Shown: positions 51,717-60,108 of the stretch, in pieces | How the letters are laid out: each line of letters starts with the position of its first letter | Position numbering within the stretch: the first letter of the stretch is position 1 | Assembly (NCBI GenBank): GCA_963697975.1 | Contig: OY969111.1 | Coordinates: forward strand, 3,906,001-3,970,000 | Source: QHXM01 sp963697975 | Lineage (GTDB): Bacteria; Acidobacteriota; Blastocatellia; Pyrinomonadales; Pyrinomonadaceae | Direction: 5' to 3' | Length of the DNA: 64,000 bases | Program-made: the position numbers and the translations under genes | The notes under the pieces: model-generated | Told to the model about the DNA's origin: nothing | What the model saw: the letters and a program-made list of their open reading frames with translations, nothing else | Databases searched by the model: none

Positions 51717-52820
51717 ATGAAGCAGTTAATGCTTCCACACTCACAAGAAGTACCTGAGATAGATTTCGCCACGCTCGATCTCTTGCCTTACGGCATCATC
51801 GTGGTTGACGAAGCAGGCAAGATTCTCTACTACAACGCGCGCGAGGAGGAGATTGCCAATCGTCGGCGGGGAAATGTTCTGGGTAAGAATTTTTTCTCGG
51901 AGGTCGCTCCCTGCACGCAGGTGCAGGAATTCTACGGGCGCTTCAAGGAGACGATGCTTCGCGCCGGTCTGGTCGCGGATTTTCACTTTCGCTTTCCGTT
52001 TCCGGGGCGACCCCGCGAAGTTGAAATCACGTTGACGAGCTTTCAGAAAGACGGCTCGAATTTGTGTCTCATTTCCGTCAGCGACGTGACGGAGAAGGAT
52101 GTGCTGCGCGAGCATTTGCTGCGCGGGGCGCGATTGCAAGAGGTCGGCGAAGTGGCCGCAGGCGTGGCGCACAACTTCAATAATCTACTGACCGTGATTC
52201 GCGGCAATGCCGAGTTGCTCTTGATGCACTTGATGAATGACGCTTTCGCTCGTCAGCGAATCGAGAAGATTTTGAAGGCGAGCGACGACGGCGAGCAGAT
52301 GATCGGGCGCATACAGGAGAGCACGCGTCATCATTCGGAAGCGCCCGCCGCGATGATGGCCGTCCGGATAAACGAGTTGGTGAAAGATTCCATCGCGTTT
52401 ACTGAAGACTACGCCAAAGCATCGCAGGATGAGCGCAATGCGCGCGTTAAGTTCAAAACCGAACTCGCCGAAGGGTTGCCACTGGTGCGCGCCAGTGCCA
52501 GCGAGTTGCGCGAAGTCTTCGTCAATCTCCTGCGCAATGCTGTGGATGCTATCGAAGGTGAAGGGCAGATCACGGCGCGCACGCGCCTTGAAGACGGGCA
52601 CGATGTGGTGGAGGTGAGCGACACGGGCACAGGGATGAGCGATGAGGTGAAGGAGAAACTCTTCCGCCCGTTGTTTACTACCAAGGGTGAACGGGGAACA
52701 GGGCTGGGCCTCGCCACCTGCTACGCCATCCTGCGTCGTCACGGCGGCGACATCGAAGTCAACACCGCACCGGGCAAAGGCACAACGTTCATTGTCAGAT
52801 TGCCCGCCGCGACCGCGTAA
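51717..52820 (+). CDS. Histidine kinase with photoactive-yellow-protein-like PAS domain
   Basis: It has 367 residues from ATG 51717 (GGGGG at 51703-51707). Residues about 20-125 match PYP closely: GKNFFSEVAPCTQVQEFYGRF against its [21 protein letters not shown]. With offset 3, the chromophore Cys69 is Cys 66, Tyr42 is Tyr 39, Glu46 is Glu 43 and Arg52 is Arg 49; Thr50 is Ala 47. Then a phosphoacceptor helix with His 152 (GVAHNFNNLLTV) and a complete ATPase domain (NLLRNAVDAI, DTGTGM, GTGLGLATCYAI). A soluble kinase that may sense blue light or a redox/ligand signal. It sits 26 bases after mqnA and 39 before mqnC. No response regulator is nearby. Confidence 0.88.
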   Translation: MKQLMLPHSQEVPEIDFATLDLLPYGIIVVDEAGKILYYNAREEEIANRRRGNVLGKNFFSEVAPCTQVQEFYGRFKETMLRAGLVADFHFRFPFPGRPREVEITLTSFQKDGSNLCLISVSDVTEKDVLREHLLRGARLQEVGEVAAGVAHNFNNLLTVIRGNAELLLMHLMNDAFARQRIEKILKASDDGEQMIGRIQESTRHHSEAPAAMMAVRINELVKDSIAFTEDYAKASQDERNARVKFKTELAEGLPLVRASASELREVFVNLLRNAVDAIEGEGQITARTRLEDGHDVVEVSDTGTGMSDEVKEKLFRPLFTTKGERGTGLGLATCYAILRRHGGDIEVNTAPGKGTTFIVRLPAATA

Positions 52821-52859
52821 GCAGCGAAATACCATCATCTGGTTTATAATAGCTGTCAG

Positions 52860-54029
52860 ATGATTGCTGAACCGCTTATGAAATCAAACACCGACATTCA
52901 ACCGATTCTTGATCGCTCTCTCTCCGGCGAGCGCCTGACCGTTCAGGATTGCACACAGCTTCTTGAGTCAGACGATTTCGTCCGCATCGGCCTTGCCGCC
53001 GATGAGATTCGACGACGCTTTCATCCTGAAGGCATCGTCACCTATATCATTGATCGCAACATCAACTACACGAACGTCTGCAACGTCGTCTGCACCTTCT
53101 GCGCGTTCTATCGCCGACCGGGACACCCGGAGACTTACGTCCGCACGATTGATGAAATCCGCCAGAAGATAGATGAGACCATCGCTCTGGGCGGCACGGG
53201 CGTGCTGATGCAGGGCGGACTTCATCCTGACTTCGGCATTGAGTGGTACGAAGACCTGCTCCGCACGCTGCACGCGGAGTATCCTGACTTTCAACTTCAC
53301 TGTTTTTCGCCGCCGGAGATCCACAACATCCATCTCATCTCCGGCCTCGATTACGAAACGATCATGGCGCGCCTGAAAGATGCCGGGCTGTACAGTCTGC
53401 CCGGCGGCGGCGGCGAGATTCTGGATGACGAGGTTCGCAAGCGCGTCTCCACGAAATGCACGACCGATGAATGGCTCGGTGTGATGCGCGCCGTTCATCG
53501 CGTGGGGTTGCGCTCGACCGCCACGATGATGTTCGGCATCGGCGACTCAGTTGTGCATCGCGTGCGTCATCTCGAACGCATACGCAATCTGCAAGATGAA
53601 ACCGGGGGATTCACGGCTTTCATCCCGTGGACGTTTCAGCGCGAAAATACTGCCTTGGGCCGTCGCATCAAGGAAGAGCCGACGGGCATCGATTATCTGA
53701 AGATGCTTTCGGTTTCGCGCCTGTTTCTGGATAACATTGCTCATTTCCAGTCGTCATGGCTGACGCAGGGGCTGAAACTCGGACAGGTCGCGCTGCGCTT
53801 CGGGGCAGACGATATGGGATCAATTATGATCGAAGAGAACGTCGTCTCGGCGGCGGGCGCACACAACTTTGCTGATGAAAAGATGCTGCGTTACCTGATC
53901 CGCGAAGCGGGCTTCCAGCCACAGCAGCGAGACATTCTCTACAAGCACGTCAATCGTGAGCAGTCGCCCGACATTGATACGAAGGAATCAGCGCAGCTTC
54001 GTGAGTTGACTGTGCTGATGGCGGACTAA
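52860..54029 (+). CDS. mqnC: Cyclic dehypoxanthinyl futalosine synthase MqnC
   Basis: It has 389 residues from ATG 52860 (ATG 52878 also possible). Radical SAM site CxxxCxxC in CNVVCTFCAF, followed by YRRPGHPETY. The C-terminal part (FIPWTFQRENTAL; GADDMGSIMIEENV) is typical of MqnC rather than MqnE. It closes the ring of dehypoxanthine futalosine on the way to menaquinone. It may form an operon with mqnA and the kinase. Confidence 0.93.
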   Translation: MIAEPLMKSNTDIQPILDRSLSGERLTVQDCTQLLESDDFVRIGLAADEIRRRFHPEGIVTYIIDRNINYTNVCNVVCTFCAFYRRPGHPETYVRTIDEIRQKIDETIALGGTGVLMQGGLHPDFGIEWYEDLLRTLHAEYPDFQLHCFSPPEIHNIHLISGLDYETIMARLKDAGLYSLPGGGGEILDDEVRKRVSTKCTTDEWLGVMRAVHRVGLRSTATMMFGIGDSVVHRVRHLERIRNLQDETGGFTAFIPWTFQRENTALGRRIKEEPTGIDYLKMLSVSRLFLDNIAHFQSSWLTQGLKLGQVALRFGADDMGSIMIEENVVSAAGAHNFADEKMLRYLIREAGFQPQQRDILYKHVNREQSPDIDTKESAQLRELTVLMAD

Positions 54030-54030
54030 C

Positions 54031-54112
54031 AGGGATGAGGGATGAGGGATGAGGGATGAAAGAAGAGCAAATTTTCTTTTCTTCATCCCTCCGCCCTCAT
54101 CCCTCATCCCTG
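54031..54112. repeat. Heptamer palindrome, GGGATGA family
   Basis: Four tandem GGGATGA words at 54032-54059 and the complementary TCATCCC words at 54082-54111, between convergent mqnC and the methyltransferase gene, whose stop codon (54104-54106) is inside the right arm. Confidence 0.87.
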
Positions 54113-54868
54113 CCTTTCCAGATACCAGATAGGGCCGTAGAAGAGGAAAGTCGCTGCTTTCAAATCTCCGAATAACGGTTTGAGGTTTTCCCTGAGCCAT
54201 TGCCTGACCTCGTTGATGTCCTCACCGCCAACTTCCACAGCCGCGATGACGTTGCTCTGAGTCGTCAGGTAATCTATCAAGCCTTCAATCGAGAACTTGA
54301 GTTTATTTTGGTACTGCTCCTGCCCGGCAAGATGAAACCCCTCGTTGCCTGAATCTTCCCCGGTGAACATTGCCCACGTTCTTGGCGGCGGCGGATACTT
54401 CCTGACGTGGCTTTCACGATACCATGCCTCGAAAGCAGCACTTTCTTCCATCTGTCCTGAGAAATAATTGTCGTAGACGATCAGCCAGCCTTGCGGGCGC
54501 AGCACGCGGCCTGCTTCCCTGAGAAACTTCTCCCTATCGAGCCAGTGGAAAGCGGAACACAAAGTCATCAGGTCGAAATCGTCCTCCCCGAAAGGAAGGC
54601 TCACGGCATCGGCGACCCCGTATTCAATCCGCTCGTCTTTTTCGGCCAGCGCAATCATCTCCGCTGAGGCGTCAACTCCGATGACCTCTCCGGCAATCTC
54701 TTTCAAGGCGATGGTAGACAGACCTGTGCCGCAGCCTACGTCAATGGCACGCATCACAGGCTTGGTTAGAGAAAGGAACGTGCGGATTCGTTCGATAACC
54801 AGCGGGTGAAAGTAGGGACGCCCTTTCGGATACCTCTCGGCCGCTGATTTAGAGCTGAAGAAGTTCAT
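54104..54868 (-). CDS. Class I SAM-dependent methyltransferase
   Basis: It has 254 residues from ATG 54868; GTG 54886 is an alternative six codons earlier, and neither has a clear ribosome site. Rossmann methyltransferase motifs: DVGCGTGLSTIAL (SAM-binding glycine loop), VIGVDASAEM (acidic residue), and FDLMTLCSAFHWLD. It resembles UbiE/YcgJ-like small-molecule methyltransferases. Substrate unknown. Its final codons lie in a GGGATGA repeat arm. Confidence 0.87.
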   Translation of the reverse strand: MNFFSSKSAAERYPKGRPYFHPLVIERIRTFLSLTKPVMRAIDVGCGTGLSTIALKEIAGEVIGVDASAEMIALAEKDERIEYGVADAVSLPFGEDDFDLMTLCSAFHWLDREKFLREAGRVLRPQGWLIVYDNYFSGQMEESAAFEAWYRESHVRKYPPPPRTWAMFTGEDSGNEGFHLAGQEQYQNKLKFSIEGLIDYLTTQSNVIAAVEVGGEDINEVRQWLRENLKPLFGDLKAATFLFYGPIWYLERQG

Positions 54869-54897
54869 ACTAACGCTGTCATTCACCTCGGCTGGCT

Positions 54898-55620
54898 TTA
54901 TGGCTTGGGACTAGAGTTATAGTCTTCGAGCAATTTTTGCGCTCTTTCGCCGGGGCTAATCAGCGCAAGTTTCTTCGCCCAATCGTAGCCACTGAACACG
55001 CCGACAAGCTCGGCCCTGTCGTTGTAGACCGGGCTGCCCGAATAACCGTCGCGCACGGGAATGCTGGCCGACCAGTATTGCAGGCCGCGAAACATGTATG
55101 GGCCGGAGAAGTTTCCACGTCTCACCATCTTGTCCCCGTGCGGTCGAGCAATGAGAACCAGCTTCTCGTCTTTGCCAATGCTCGTTTGAAAGGCGGGCGC
55201 TTTAGCCTGCTTTTGTGACCCGCAGACGCGCAGGAGCGCCAGATCGGCATCTGCATCTATCTTGATGACTGTAGCCTGGCAGCCGTTGACGTTTACCTTG
55301 ACCTCAAGTTGATCCTTGGGCGCGAATCCCAGTTGCCCTTTCTTGGAGACGCTCAAATCTCCGGAGACAACGTGATAGGCCGTCATGACCAATCCATCGC
55401 CGACCAGGAATCCGGTTGCGTATCCGTTTGGGCCATAGTCCAGAAATGACAGGGCGTGTTCCAGCGAACTCTTCTGCTTCTTAGTAAACTTCAATTCCAG
55501 AGACACCGTGTGACCTTCTTGCTTGGTCATCGTGGCCGTCGCGTCATCTGCCGCGCTCTTCGGCGAAAGCAGAGAGACTACCAATAGAGCAACAGCGAGG
55601 CTGCAAAGTTTACTCTTCAT
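54898..55620 (-). CDS. Exported trypsin-like serine protease
   Basis: It has 240 residues from ATG 55620. Signal peptide (LAVALLVVSLLSPKSAA). Chymotrypsin-fold triad: His in VMTAYHVVSG, Asp in DADLALLRV, Ser in GYSGSPVY. No PDZ domain follows, unlike DegP/HtrA. It should act in the periplasm or outside; substrate unknown. Starts 735 bases before the methyltransferase start in the same direction, with a gap of 11-29 bases between them. Confidence 0.85.
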   Translation of the reverse strand: MKSKLCSLAVALLVVSLLSPKSAADDATATMTKQEGHTVSLELKFTKKQKSSLEHALSFLDYGPNGYATGFLVGDGLVMTAYHVVSGDLSVSKKGQLGFAPKDQLEVKVNVNGCQATVIKIDADADLALLRVCGSQKQAKAPAFQTSIGKDEKLVLIARPHGDKMVRRGNFSGPYMFRGLQYWSASIPVRDGYSGSPVYNDRAELVGVFSGYDWAKKLALISPGERAQKLLEDYNSSPKP

Positions 55621-55705
55621 CTTCGGGTCTCCTTTGGACGAGTGACAGGTTACGGTTGCAGGTCGGGCGAGGACAGGGTTCTTAAATAAACAGCGAATGA
55701 AGAAG

Positions 55706-55820
55706 CAGAAATAGAAAGGATTAACAAGATGAACAGGATGGAAAGAAAAAGATTCAAGCCGCCTTGACCTACTACTACTTCTTAACCTTGAAAATCCTGT
55801 TAATCTCGGTCTATTTCTTA
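55706..55820. repeat. Nonamer palindrome, ACAGGATTA family, degraded copy
   Basis: Left arm AATAGAAAGGATTAACAAG near 55710-55728 and right arm AATCCTGTTAATCTCGGTC near 55793-55811. The right arm matches the one at 18700-18718 in its CTCGGTC variant. Otherwise 55621-55903 holds no gene that I could see. Confidence 0.7.
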
Positions 55821-55903
55821 TCGGTTTGTTAGTGACTCTAACTACTGAGAAATTGCAAACTGACGGTCTTCTCGAACAATTGACTCAAGGCTCATTCGGC
55901 GCG

Positions 55904-57025
55904 CTAGTTGACGAAGCGGCGCAGTTGGACGCTGATGGCAAAACCGATGGCAATGAAGGTAGCGAGGATAGATGAGAGACCGGCGCTCATCAAAGGTAGC
56001 GGCACGCCGACGACGGGCAACATGCCGAGCGCCATCCCGATGTTGACGAAGAGTTGAAAAGCCAGTCCGCCCGTAATCGCCATGATGACGAGCATCCCTG
56101 TGCGGTCAGGCGCGCGCCGCGCCCCCGTTATCAGGCGAGAGAGCAGCAGCGCATAGGCCAACAGCAGCAGGATGCAGCCCAGAAAGCCCGTCCTCTCGGC
56201 GGTCACCGCGAAGATGAAGTCCGTGTGAGGCTCAGGCAGATATTTCAAACTGCTCTGCGAGTATTCGATGGAACCGCCCGTGCCTGTCAGTCCGCCCTTG
56301 CCGACCGTCAAAATAGATTGCCATGTGTGATAACCGTAGCCGCGCTTGTCCGCGTGCTCAGGATCGAGGATGACGTTGATGCGTTCCAGTTTGTAGCCGC
56401 TGAGCGCGCCTGTCTTGACTCCGACGAAGTAAGCGGCAGGCGCAACGACCATCATCAGCACGACCGCCGCAATCACAATCCACATTCGTATCGAAGAGAG
56501 AAAGAGGACGACCGCCAGGAGCGGCAGATACGTCAGCACCTGCCCTGTGTCCGGCTCAAGCAGGATCAGCCCGGCGGGCAGAGCGAGGATGAGCACGCCG
56601 ACGATCGTCTCTTTCAGCGTCAGGGCCGAATGGCGCGGCCTGCCGAAGAAGAGCGCCAGCATCATCACGGTCGGAATCTTGACAAACTCCGACGGTTGAA
56701 ATTGTCCGAGCAGCGGCAGCTTAATCCAGCACTGCTGGCCGTTGATTCTCATGCCGATGCCGGGAATCAAAACGATGCCCAAAAGGACGAGACCGAAGAT
56801 GTAGAAGGCCGGGGCGAAATGGACGAGCTTGCGATAGTCCGTTAAAGCGACGGCGATCATCGTCACCAGCGCGACCCCAAGCCCGAGCAATTGCTTCTGC
56901 CAGTAGCTCTCGGTCGGCTGCGCGTTGTGAATCTGCCACGTCCCGAAGACGACGATCATCAGCGCCAGCGCCGCCAGCGGCCAGTCAAAATCTTTGATGC
57001 TGCGTTTTTTGAGGATTGCGACCAT
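55904..57025 (-). CDS. rodA: Rod-shape SEDS peptidoglycan polymerase RodA
   Basis: It has 373 residues from ATG 57025. About ten membrane helices with SEDS signatures: GIGMRINGQQCWIKLPLLGQFQPSEF (in part; QPSE), AVTAERTGFLG, and the C-terminal region PLPLMSAGLSS. RodA polymerises lipid II glycan in the elongasome with PBP2 (mrdA, upstream). The heptamer repeat begins four bases before the start codon, and no Shine-Dalgarno sequence is visible in it. Confidence 0.95.
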   Translation of the reverse strand: MVAILKKRSIKDFDWPLAALALMIVVFGTWQIHNAQPTESYWQKQLLGLGVALVTMIAVALTDYRKLVHFAPAFYIFGLVLLGIVLIPGIGMRINGQQCWIKLPLLGQFQPSEFVKIPTVMMLALFFGRPRHSALTLKETIVGVLILALPAGLILLEPDTGQVLTYLPLLAVVLFLSSIRMWIVIAAVVLMMVVAPAAYFVGVKTGALSGYKLERINVILDPEHADKRGYGYHTWQSILTVGKGGLTGTGGSIEYSQSSLKYLPEPHTDFIFAVTAERTGFLGCILLLLAYALLLSRLITGARRAPDRTGMLVIMAITGGLAFQLFVNIGMALGMLPVVGVPLPLMSAGLSSILATFIAIGFAISVQLRRFVN

Positions 57026-57028
57026 AGG

Positions 57029-57496
57029 TTCGTAAATCGTAAATCGTAAATCGTGAATCGTAAATCGTGAATCGTAAATCGTTAAATGCCTTTTTGCTTG
57101 AGATGCTGAGAAAGACCGGTAATCATGCGCCCGAGGTTATCGAGCGAGGCGCGTAATCCCAAATAATTGTTCTCATCGAGATAGCCGAGACGGTGTGCGA
57201 TGAGAAGTTCCGTTTCAACCTCACTGGCTGAGCCTTGAGCGTTCGACAGAAAGTGAATGAATTCTTTGAAGGAATTACGCCCAGCACCTTCTGCTATATT
57301 AGCTGGTACAGAAACAGCCGCCCGCCTTACTTGAGAAGTGAGGCCAAACTTTTCCTCCTTTGGAAATGCTTCGGTGATCTGGTCAACGGCCACAACAAAA
57401 TCTACTGCCCTGTTCCAAACGTCCAATTTCTCGTGAGGTCGCATAATTGTGACACCGGCCTTTCACCATTTACGATTTACGATTCACGATTTACGG
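57029..57496. mobile_element. Candidate cassette: CGTAAAT heptamer inverted repeats around a four-helix-bundle gene
   Basis: Left arm 57031-57087: eight tandem CGTAAAT/CGTGAAT words. Right arm 57466-57496: the complementary words. The inner parts pair over about 29 bases with a single base insertion. The arms enclose only the gene at 57082-57444; the left arm covers its stop codon and the right arm covers the mrdA stop. The insertion separates mrdA from rodA. Confidence 0.6.
57082..57444 (-). CDS. Four-helix-bundle protein (S23 / 23S rRNA intervening-sequence family)
   Basis: It has 120 residues from ATG 57444. Typical family sequence: LDVWNRAVDFV, then FPKEEKFGLTSQVRRAAVSV, ANIAEGAGR, and an ETELLIAHRLGYL segment. 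Members are encoded inside intervening sequences of 23S rRNA genes in some bacteria and as free genes in others; related folds serve as accessory proteins (Avd) of diversity-generating retroelements. They form basic pentamers that bind nucleic acid. This copy is not in rRNA: it interrupts the mrdA-rodA junction between inverted heptamer arms. Its function here is unknown. Confidence 0.92.
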   Translation of the reverse strand: MRPHEKLDVWNRAVDFVVAVDQITEAFPKEEKFGLTSQVRRAAVSVPANIAEGAGRNSFKEFIHFLSNAQGSASEVETELLIAHRLGYLDENNYLGLRASLDNLGRMITGLSQHLKQKGI

Positions 57497-59377
57497 CTTT
57501 TTCAGTTGTGCTAACTGCGAGCCGGGCGGTTCTTCGTGGCGCGTCTTGCGGTAGTAGACATCGTAGAGGGCGCGCACGGCAGGAGCGGCGTGCGTGCCGC
57601 CGAAGCCGACGTTTTCAATCAACGCGATGACAGCAATCTCCGGCTGGTAGGCGGGCGCGAATGAGACGAACCAGGCGTGGTCTTTCTTCTCGCCAACGTC
57701 TTTGCCGAGGCCGACGACCTGAGCAGTGCCTGTCTTGCCCGCGATTTCAAACCCGGCCATCCTGATCGCGTGTCCCGTGCCGCCGTTGTTGACCACTCCC
57801 CACATTCCTTCGACGACGATGTGATGCTGGTCTTCGGGAATCGGAATAATCTTCGGGTCCGGATGGTCAAACGTGCGAGCCGGGCGATAATCCGGGCTGT
57901 CGGGTGAGCCGACCGCCCGAGCTTCTTTGAACAGGTGCGGCACGTACATTCGTCCGCCGACGGCGATTGCCGAGACAGCGCGCAGGGAAGCGAGCGGCGT
58001 CACAGCCACCGTGTCCTGTCCGATTGAGGCGTAGACGGTGCGTATATCTTTCCAGCCTTCCTTGCCCTCTTTTTCGAGTTCGGGCTTCCAGAAGGCGGGT
58101 GTGGAGCTAATCTTTTCCTGCGGCAGATCGACGCCCGTGCGTTTGCTGAACTCGAACTCGTTGGCCATCTCGATGATGCCGTCAACGCCCATTTTCAAGC
58201 CGAGACGATAATAGTAGCCGTCGCAGGATTTCGTAATCGCGTAGCGTAAATCCGGCACGCCGTGAAAGCTCATGCAGCGCGTAAACTTGTTGCCGACGGT
58301 GATGCCGCCGCCGCACGCCAGATTTGAATGATCGACCGAGATTGCGCCCTGTTGGAGTCCGGCGATTGACATCGGAATCTTCCACGTCGAGCCGGGCGGG
58401 TAGCGTCCCTGAATCGCTCGGTTCAAGAGCGGCGTCTTCGGGTCGTTTGTCAGGGCGGCGTATTCGGCGCGGCCTTCCTTGCTCGTGATGCGGCGCGAGA
58501 AGAGATTCGGATCATACGTCGGATAGGAGGCCATCGCCAGTATCTCGCCGTTGTTCGGGTCCATCGCGACTATCACGCCGCGCTTGGTGACAGAGTTGCG
58601 AAGCTGCTCTTCGGCTGCGTCCTGCAAGTCCGAGTCAATCGTCGTCACTAAATCCTGTCCCGGCTGCGGCTCGATGCGCTCGACCTCGTCCTGAATGTGG
58701 CCGCGACTGTCAACAATAACTTTGCGATAGCCGTCACGCCCGCGCAGGTAACTGTCGTAAACTTTCTCCAAACCTTCCTTGCCGATGATGTCGCCCGGTT
58801 TGTATCCCTTGTCTTTGTACTGCGCCGCCTCCAACTGCTCCGGGCTGATCTCTCCGACATAGCCGAGGACGTGAGCGAGCTTGCCCTCTTCCGGATAACG
58901 GCGCTGCGGTTGTAGCTCGACGCGCAGTTCCGGGAACTCCAGCGTGTGCGAATCCACCCACTGAATGTCTGACGAAGTCGCATTCTCTTTGACCGTGAAA
59001 GACTCGAAGGCGGGCTGCGATTTGAGTTGCTCGAAGCGTGCGGTCAAATCATCGAGGTCAACCCCAAGACCTTCGGCGTAAGGTTTGACGAGCTTCTCAA
59101 ACTCTTTCCCCTTGATGTCTTCGCGCGACAGGATGATGTTGTAGATGGGGCGCGAGTCGACCAGCAGTTTGCCGTTGCGGTCGAAGATGACGCCGCGCGG
59201 CGCGGGGATGGGAAGCATTCGGATGCGCTGATTCTCGGCGCGCTCGGCGTAGTAAGTGCCTTTGACGATCTGCAAATAATAAAGCCTGATGCCCAGCGCC
59301 GTAATCATCAAGACGACGAGAATCTGGATGACGCGCAGCCGCGTTCGCAAGTTCTGTGAATCGTCCTCGAATTTCAT
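57491..59377 (-). CDS. mrdA: Penicillin-binding protein 2 (elongasome transpeptidase)
   Basis: It has 628 residues from ATG 59377. One N-terminal membrane anchor at about 17-36, the non-catalytic pedestal domain (RMLPIPAPRGVIFDRNG), then the transpeptidase with Ser 330 in PPGSTWKI, SCD in KSCDGYYY as the SxN-type motif, and KTGTAQ. Cross-links peptidoglycan with RodA during rod growth. The stop codon TAA (57491-57493) lies inside a heptamer arm. Between mreD and the cassette with rodA. Confidence 0.95.
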   Translation of the reverse strand: MKFEDDSQNLRTRLRVIQILVVLMITALGIRLYYLQIVKGTYYAERAENQRIRMLPIPAPRGVIFDRNGKLLVDSRPIYNIILSREDIKGKEFEKLVKPYAEGLGVDLDDLTARFEQLKSQPAFESFTVKENATSSDIQWVDSHTLEFPELRVELQPQRRYPEEGKLAHVLGYVGEISPEQLEAAQYKDKGYKPGDIIGKEGLEKVYDSYLRGRDGYRKVIVDSRGHIQDEVERIEPQPGQDLVTTIDSDLQDAAEEQLRNSVTKRGVIVAMDPNNGEILAMASYPTYDPNLFSRRITSKEGRAEYAALTNDPKTPLLNRAIQGRYPPGSTWKIPMSIAGLQQGAISVDHSNLACGGGITVGNKFTRCMSFHGVPDLRYAITKSCDGYYYRLGLKMGVDGIIEMANEFEFSKRTGVDLPQEKISSTPAFWKPELEKEGKEGWKDIRTVYASIGQDTVAVTPLASLRAVSAIAVGGRMYVPHLFKEARAVGSPDSPDYRPARTFDHPDPKIIPIPEDQHHIVVEGMWGVVNNGGTGHAIRMAGFEIAGKTGTAQVVGLGKDVGEKKDHAWFVSFAPAYQPEIAVIALIENVGFGGTHAAPAVRALYDVYYRKTRHEEPPGSQLAQLKKP

Positions 59378-59382
59378 AAGGC

Positions 59383-59455
59383 AGTGATGGGTGATAGGTG
59401 ATGGGTGATGAGATAAGAGTTTTTCTTATCACTTATCACCCATCACTTATCACTG
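59383..59455. repeat. Heptamer palindrome, GTGATGG family, mreD-mrdA junction
   Basis: Left arm: GTGATGG, GTGATAG, GTGATGG, GTGATGA (59384-59411) plus GATAAGAG. Right arm: complementary words at 59424-59455. It fills the 83-base gap between mreD and mrdA. Confidence 0.88.
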
Positions 59456-59460
59456 GCTTT

Positions 59461-60006
59461 TCATCTTCTTTTTCCCAGTTTCACAATGCCGCGTCGCGCG
59501 ACGCGACGGCGAAAGGCGAGTTGGCGACGCTGGCGCGCTCGCTCGCTGAAGAGCAGGTCGAGCAGGTAAAGCAGGATCGTTCCCGCGACAGCCGTCCCGA
59601 TGAGCTTAAACGATGCCTGCTCGACAAATCTGACATTCGACGGTTGTCCGAGCATCCGGTGAAGCAGCACGTAGACGCCGTCATCTAAGAGCGACGCGCC
59701 AGCCAGAACGGGGATTCGCGCCAGCGGGTTGTCCAGATTGACGCGCGTCGCCAAACTGACAATCAGAAACGCCACCAGCGTCTTGGAAAAGCCGCCTGCG
59801 CCGAGCAACCCCCCGCTCAGGGCATCGGTCGCCAGTCCGGCAATCGCGCCGACAAACAACGCCTGCAAGGCGTCGCGTTGCAGCGCGACATAGACTACCA
59901 CAATCAGCGGCAGGTCAACGTAAACAATTAAGGGCCAGACGGCGTGCAGGGACGTTTGCAGGATGACCGCGACCGTCAGCACCAGCGCGATTTTCAGTTG
60001 ACGCAT
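59461..60006 (-). CDS. mreD: Rod-shape-determining membrane protein MreD
   Basis: It has 181 residues from ATG 60006. Five to six hydrophobic segments (LKIALVLTVAVILQTSLHAVW; LPLIVVVYVALQ; LFVGAIAGLATDALSG) and a strongly basic C-terminus. Typical MreD size; it links MreC to the rest of the elongasome. Position between mreC and mrdA confirms the call. Confidence 0.9.
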   Translation of the reverse strand: MRQLKIALVLTVAVILQTSLHAVWPLIVYVDLPLIVVVYVALQRDALQALFVGAIAGLATDALSGGLLGAGGFSKTLVAFLIVSLATRVNLDNPLARIPVLAGASLLDDGVYVLLHRMLGQPSNVRFVEQASFKLIGTAVAGTILLYLLDLLFSERARQRRQLAFRRRVARRGIVKLGKRR

Positions 60007-60011
60007 GACGA

Positions 60012-60108
60012 GCAGTGGTCAGTGGTCAGTGGTCAGTGGTCAGTTAAAACAGATGACGGTTAGCGTTGAGCTTTTGTCTTTAATTGACTACTGACCACTG
60101 ACCACTGG
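60012..60108. repeat. Heptamer palindrome, CAGTGGT family, mreC-mreD junction
   Basis: Four perfect tandem CAGTGGT words at 60013-60040 followed by CAGTTAA, and the complementary right arm at 60081-60108, which touches the mreC stop codon. Confidence 0.9.

Noticed and set aside
56054..56845. 263-codon open frame on the plus strand
   Set aside because: It is antisense to rodA, with a composition dominated by Arg, Gln, Asp and His typical of a shadow frame.
57082..57444. Diversity-generating retroelement accessory gene (avd)
   Set aside because: The fold family is related, but no reverse transcriptase or template/variable repeat pair was seen nearby.
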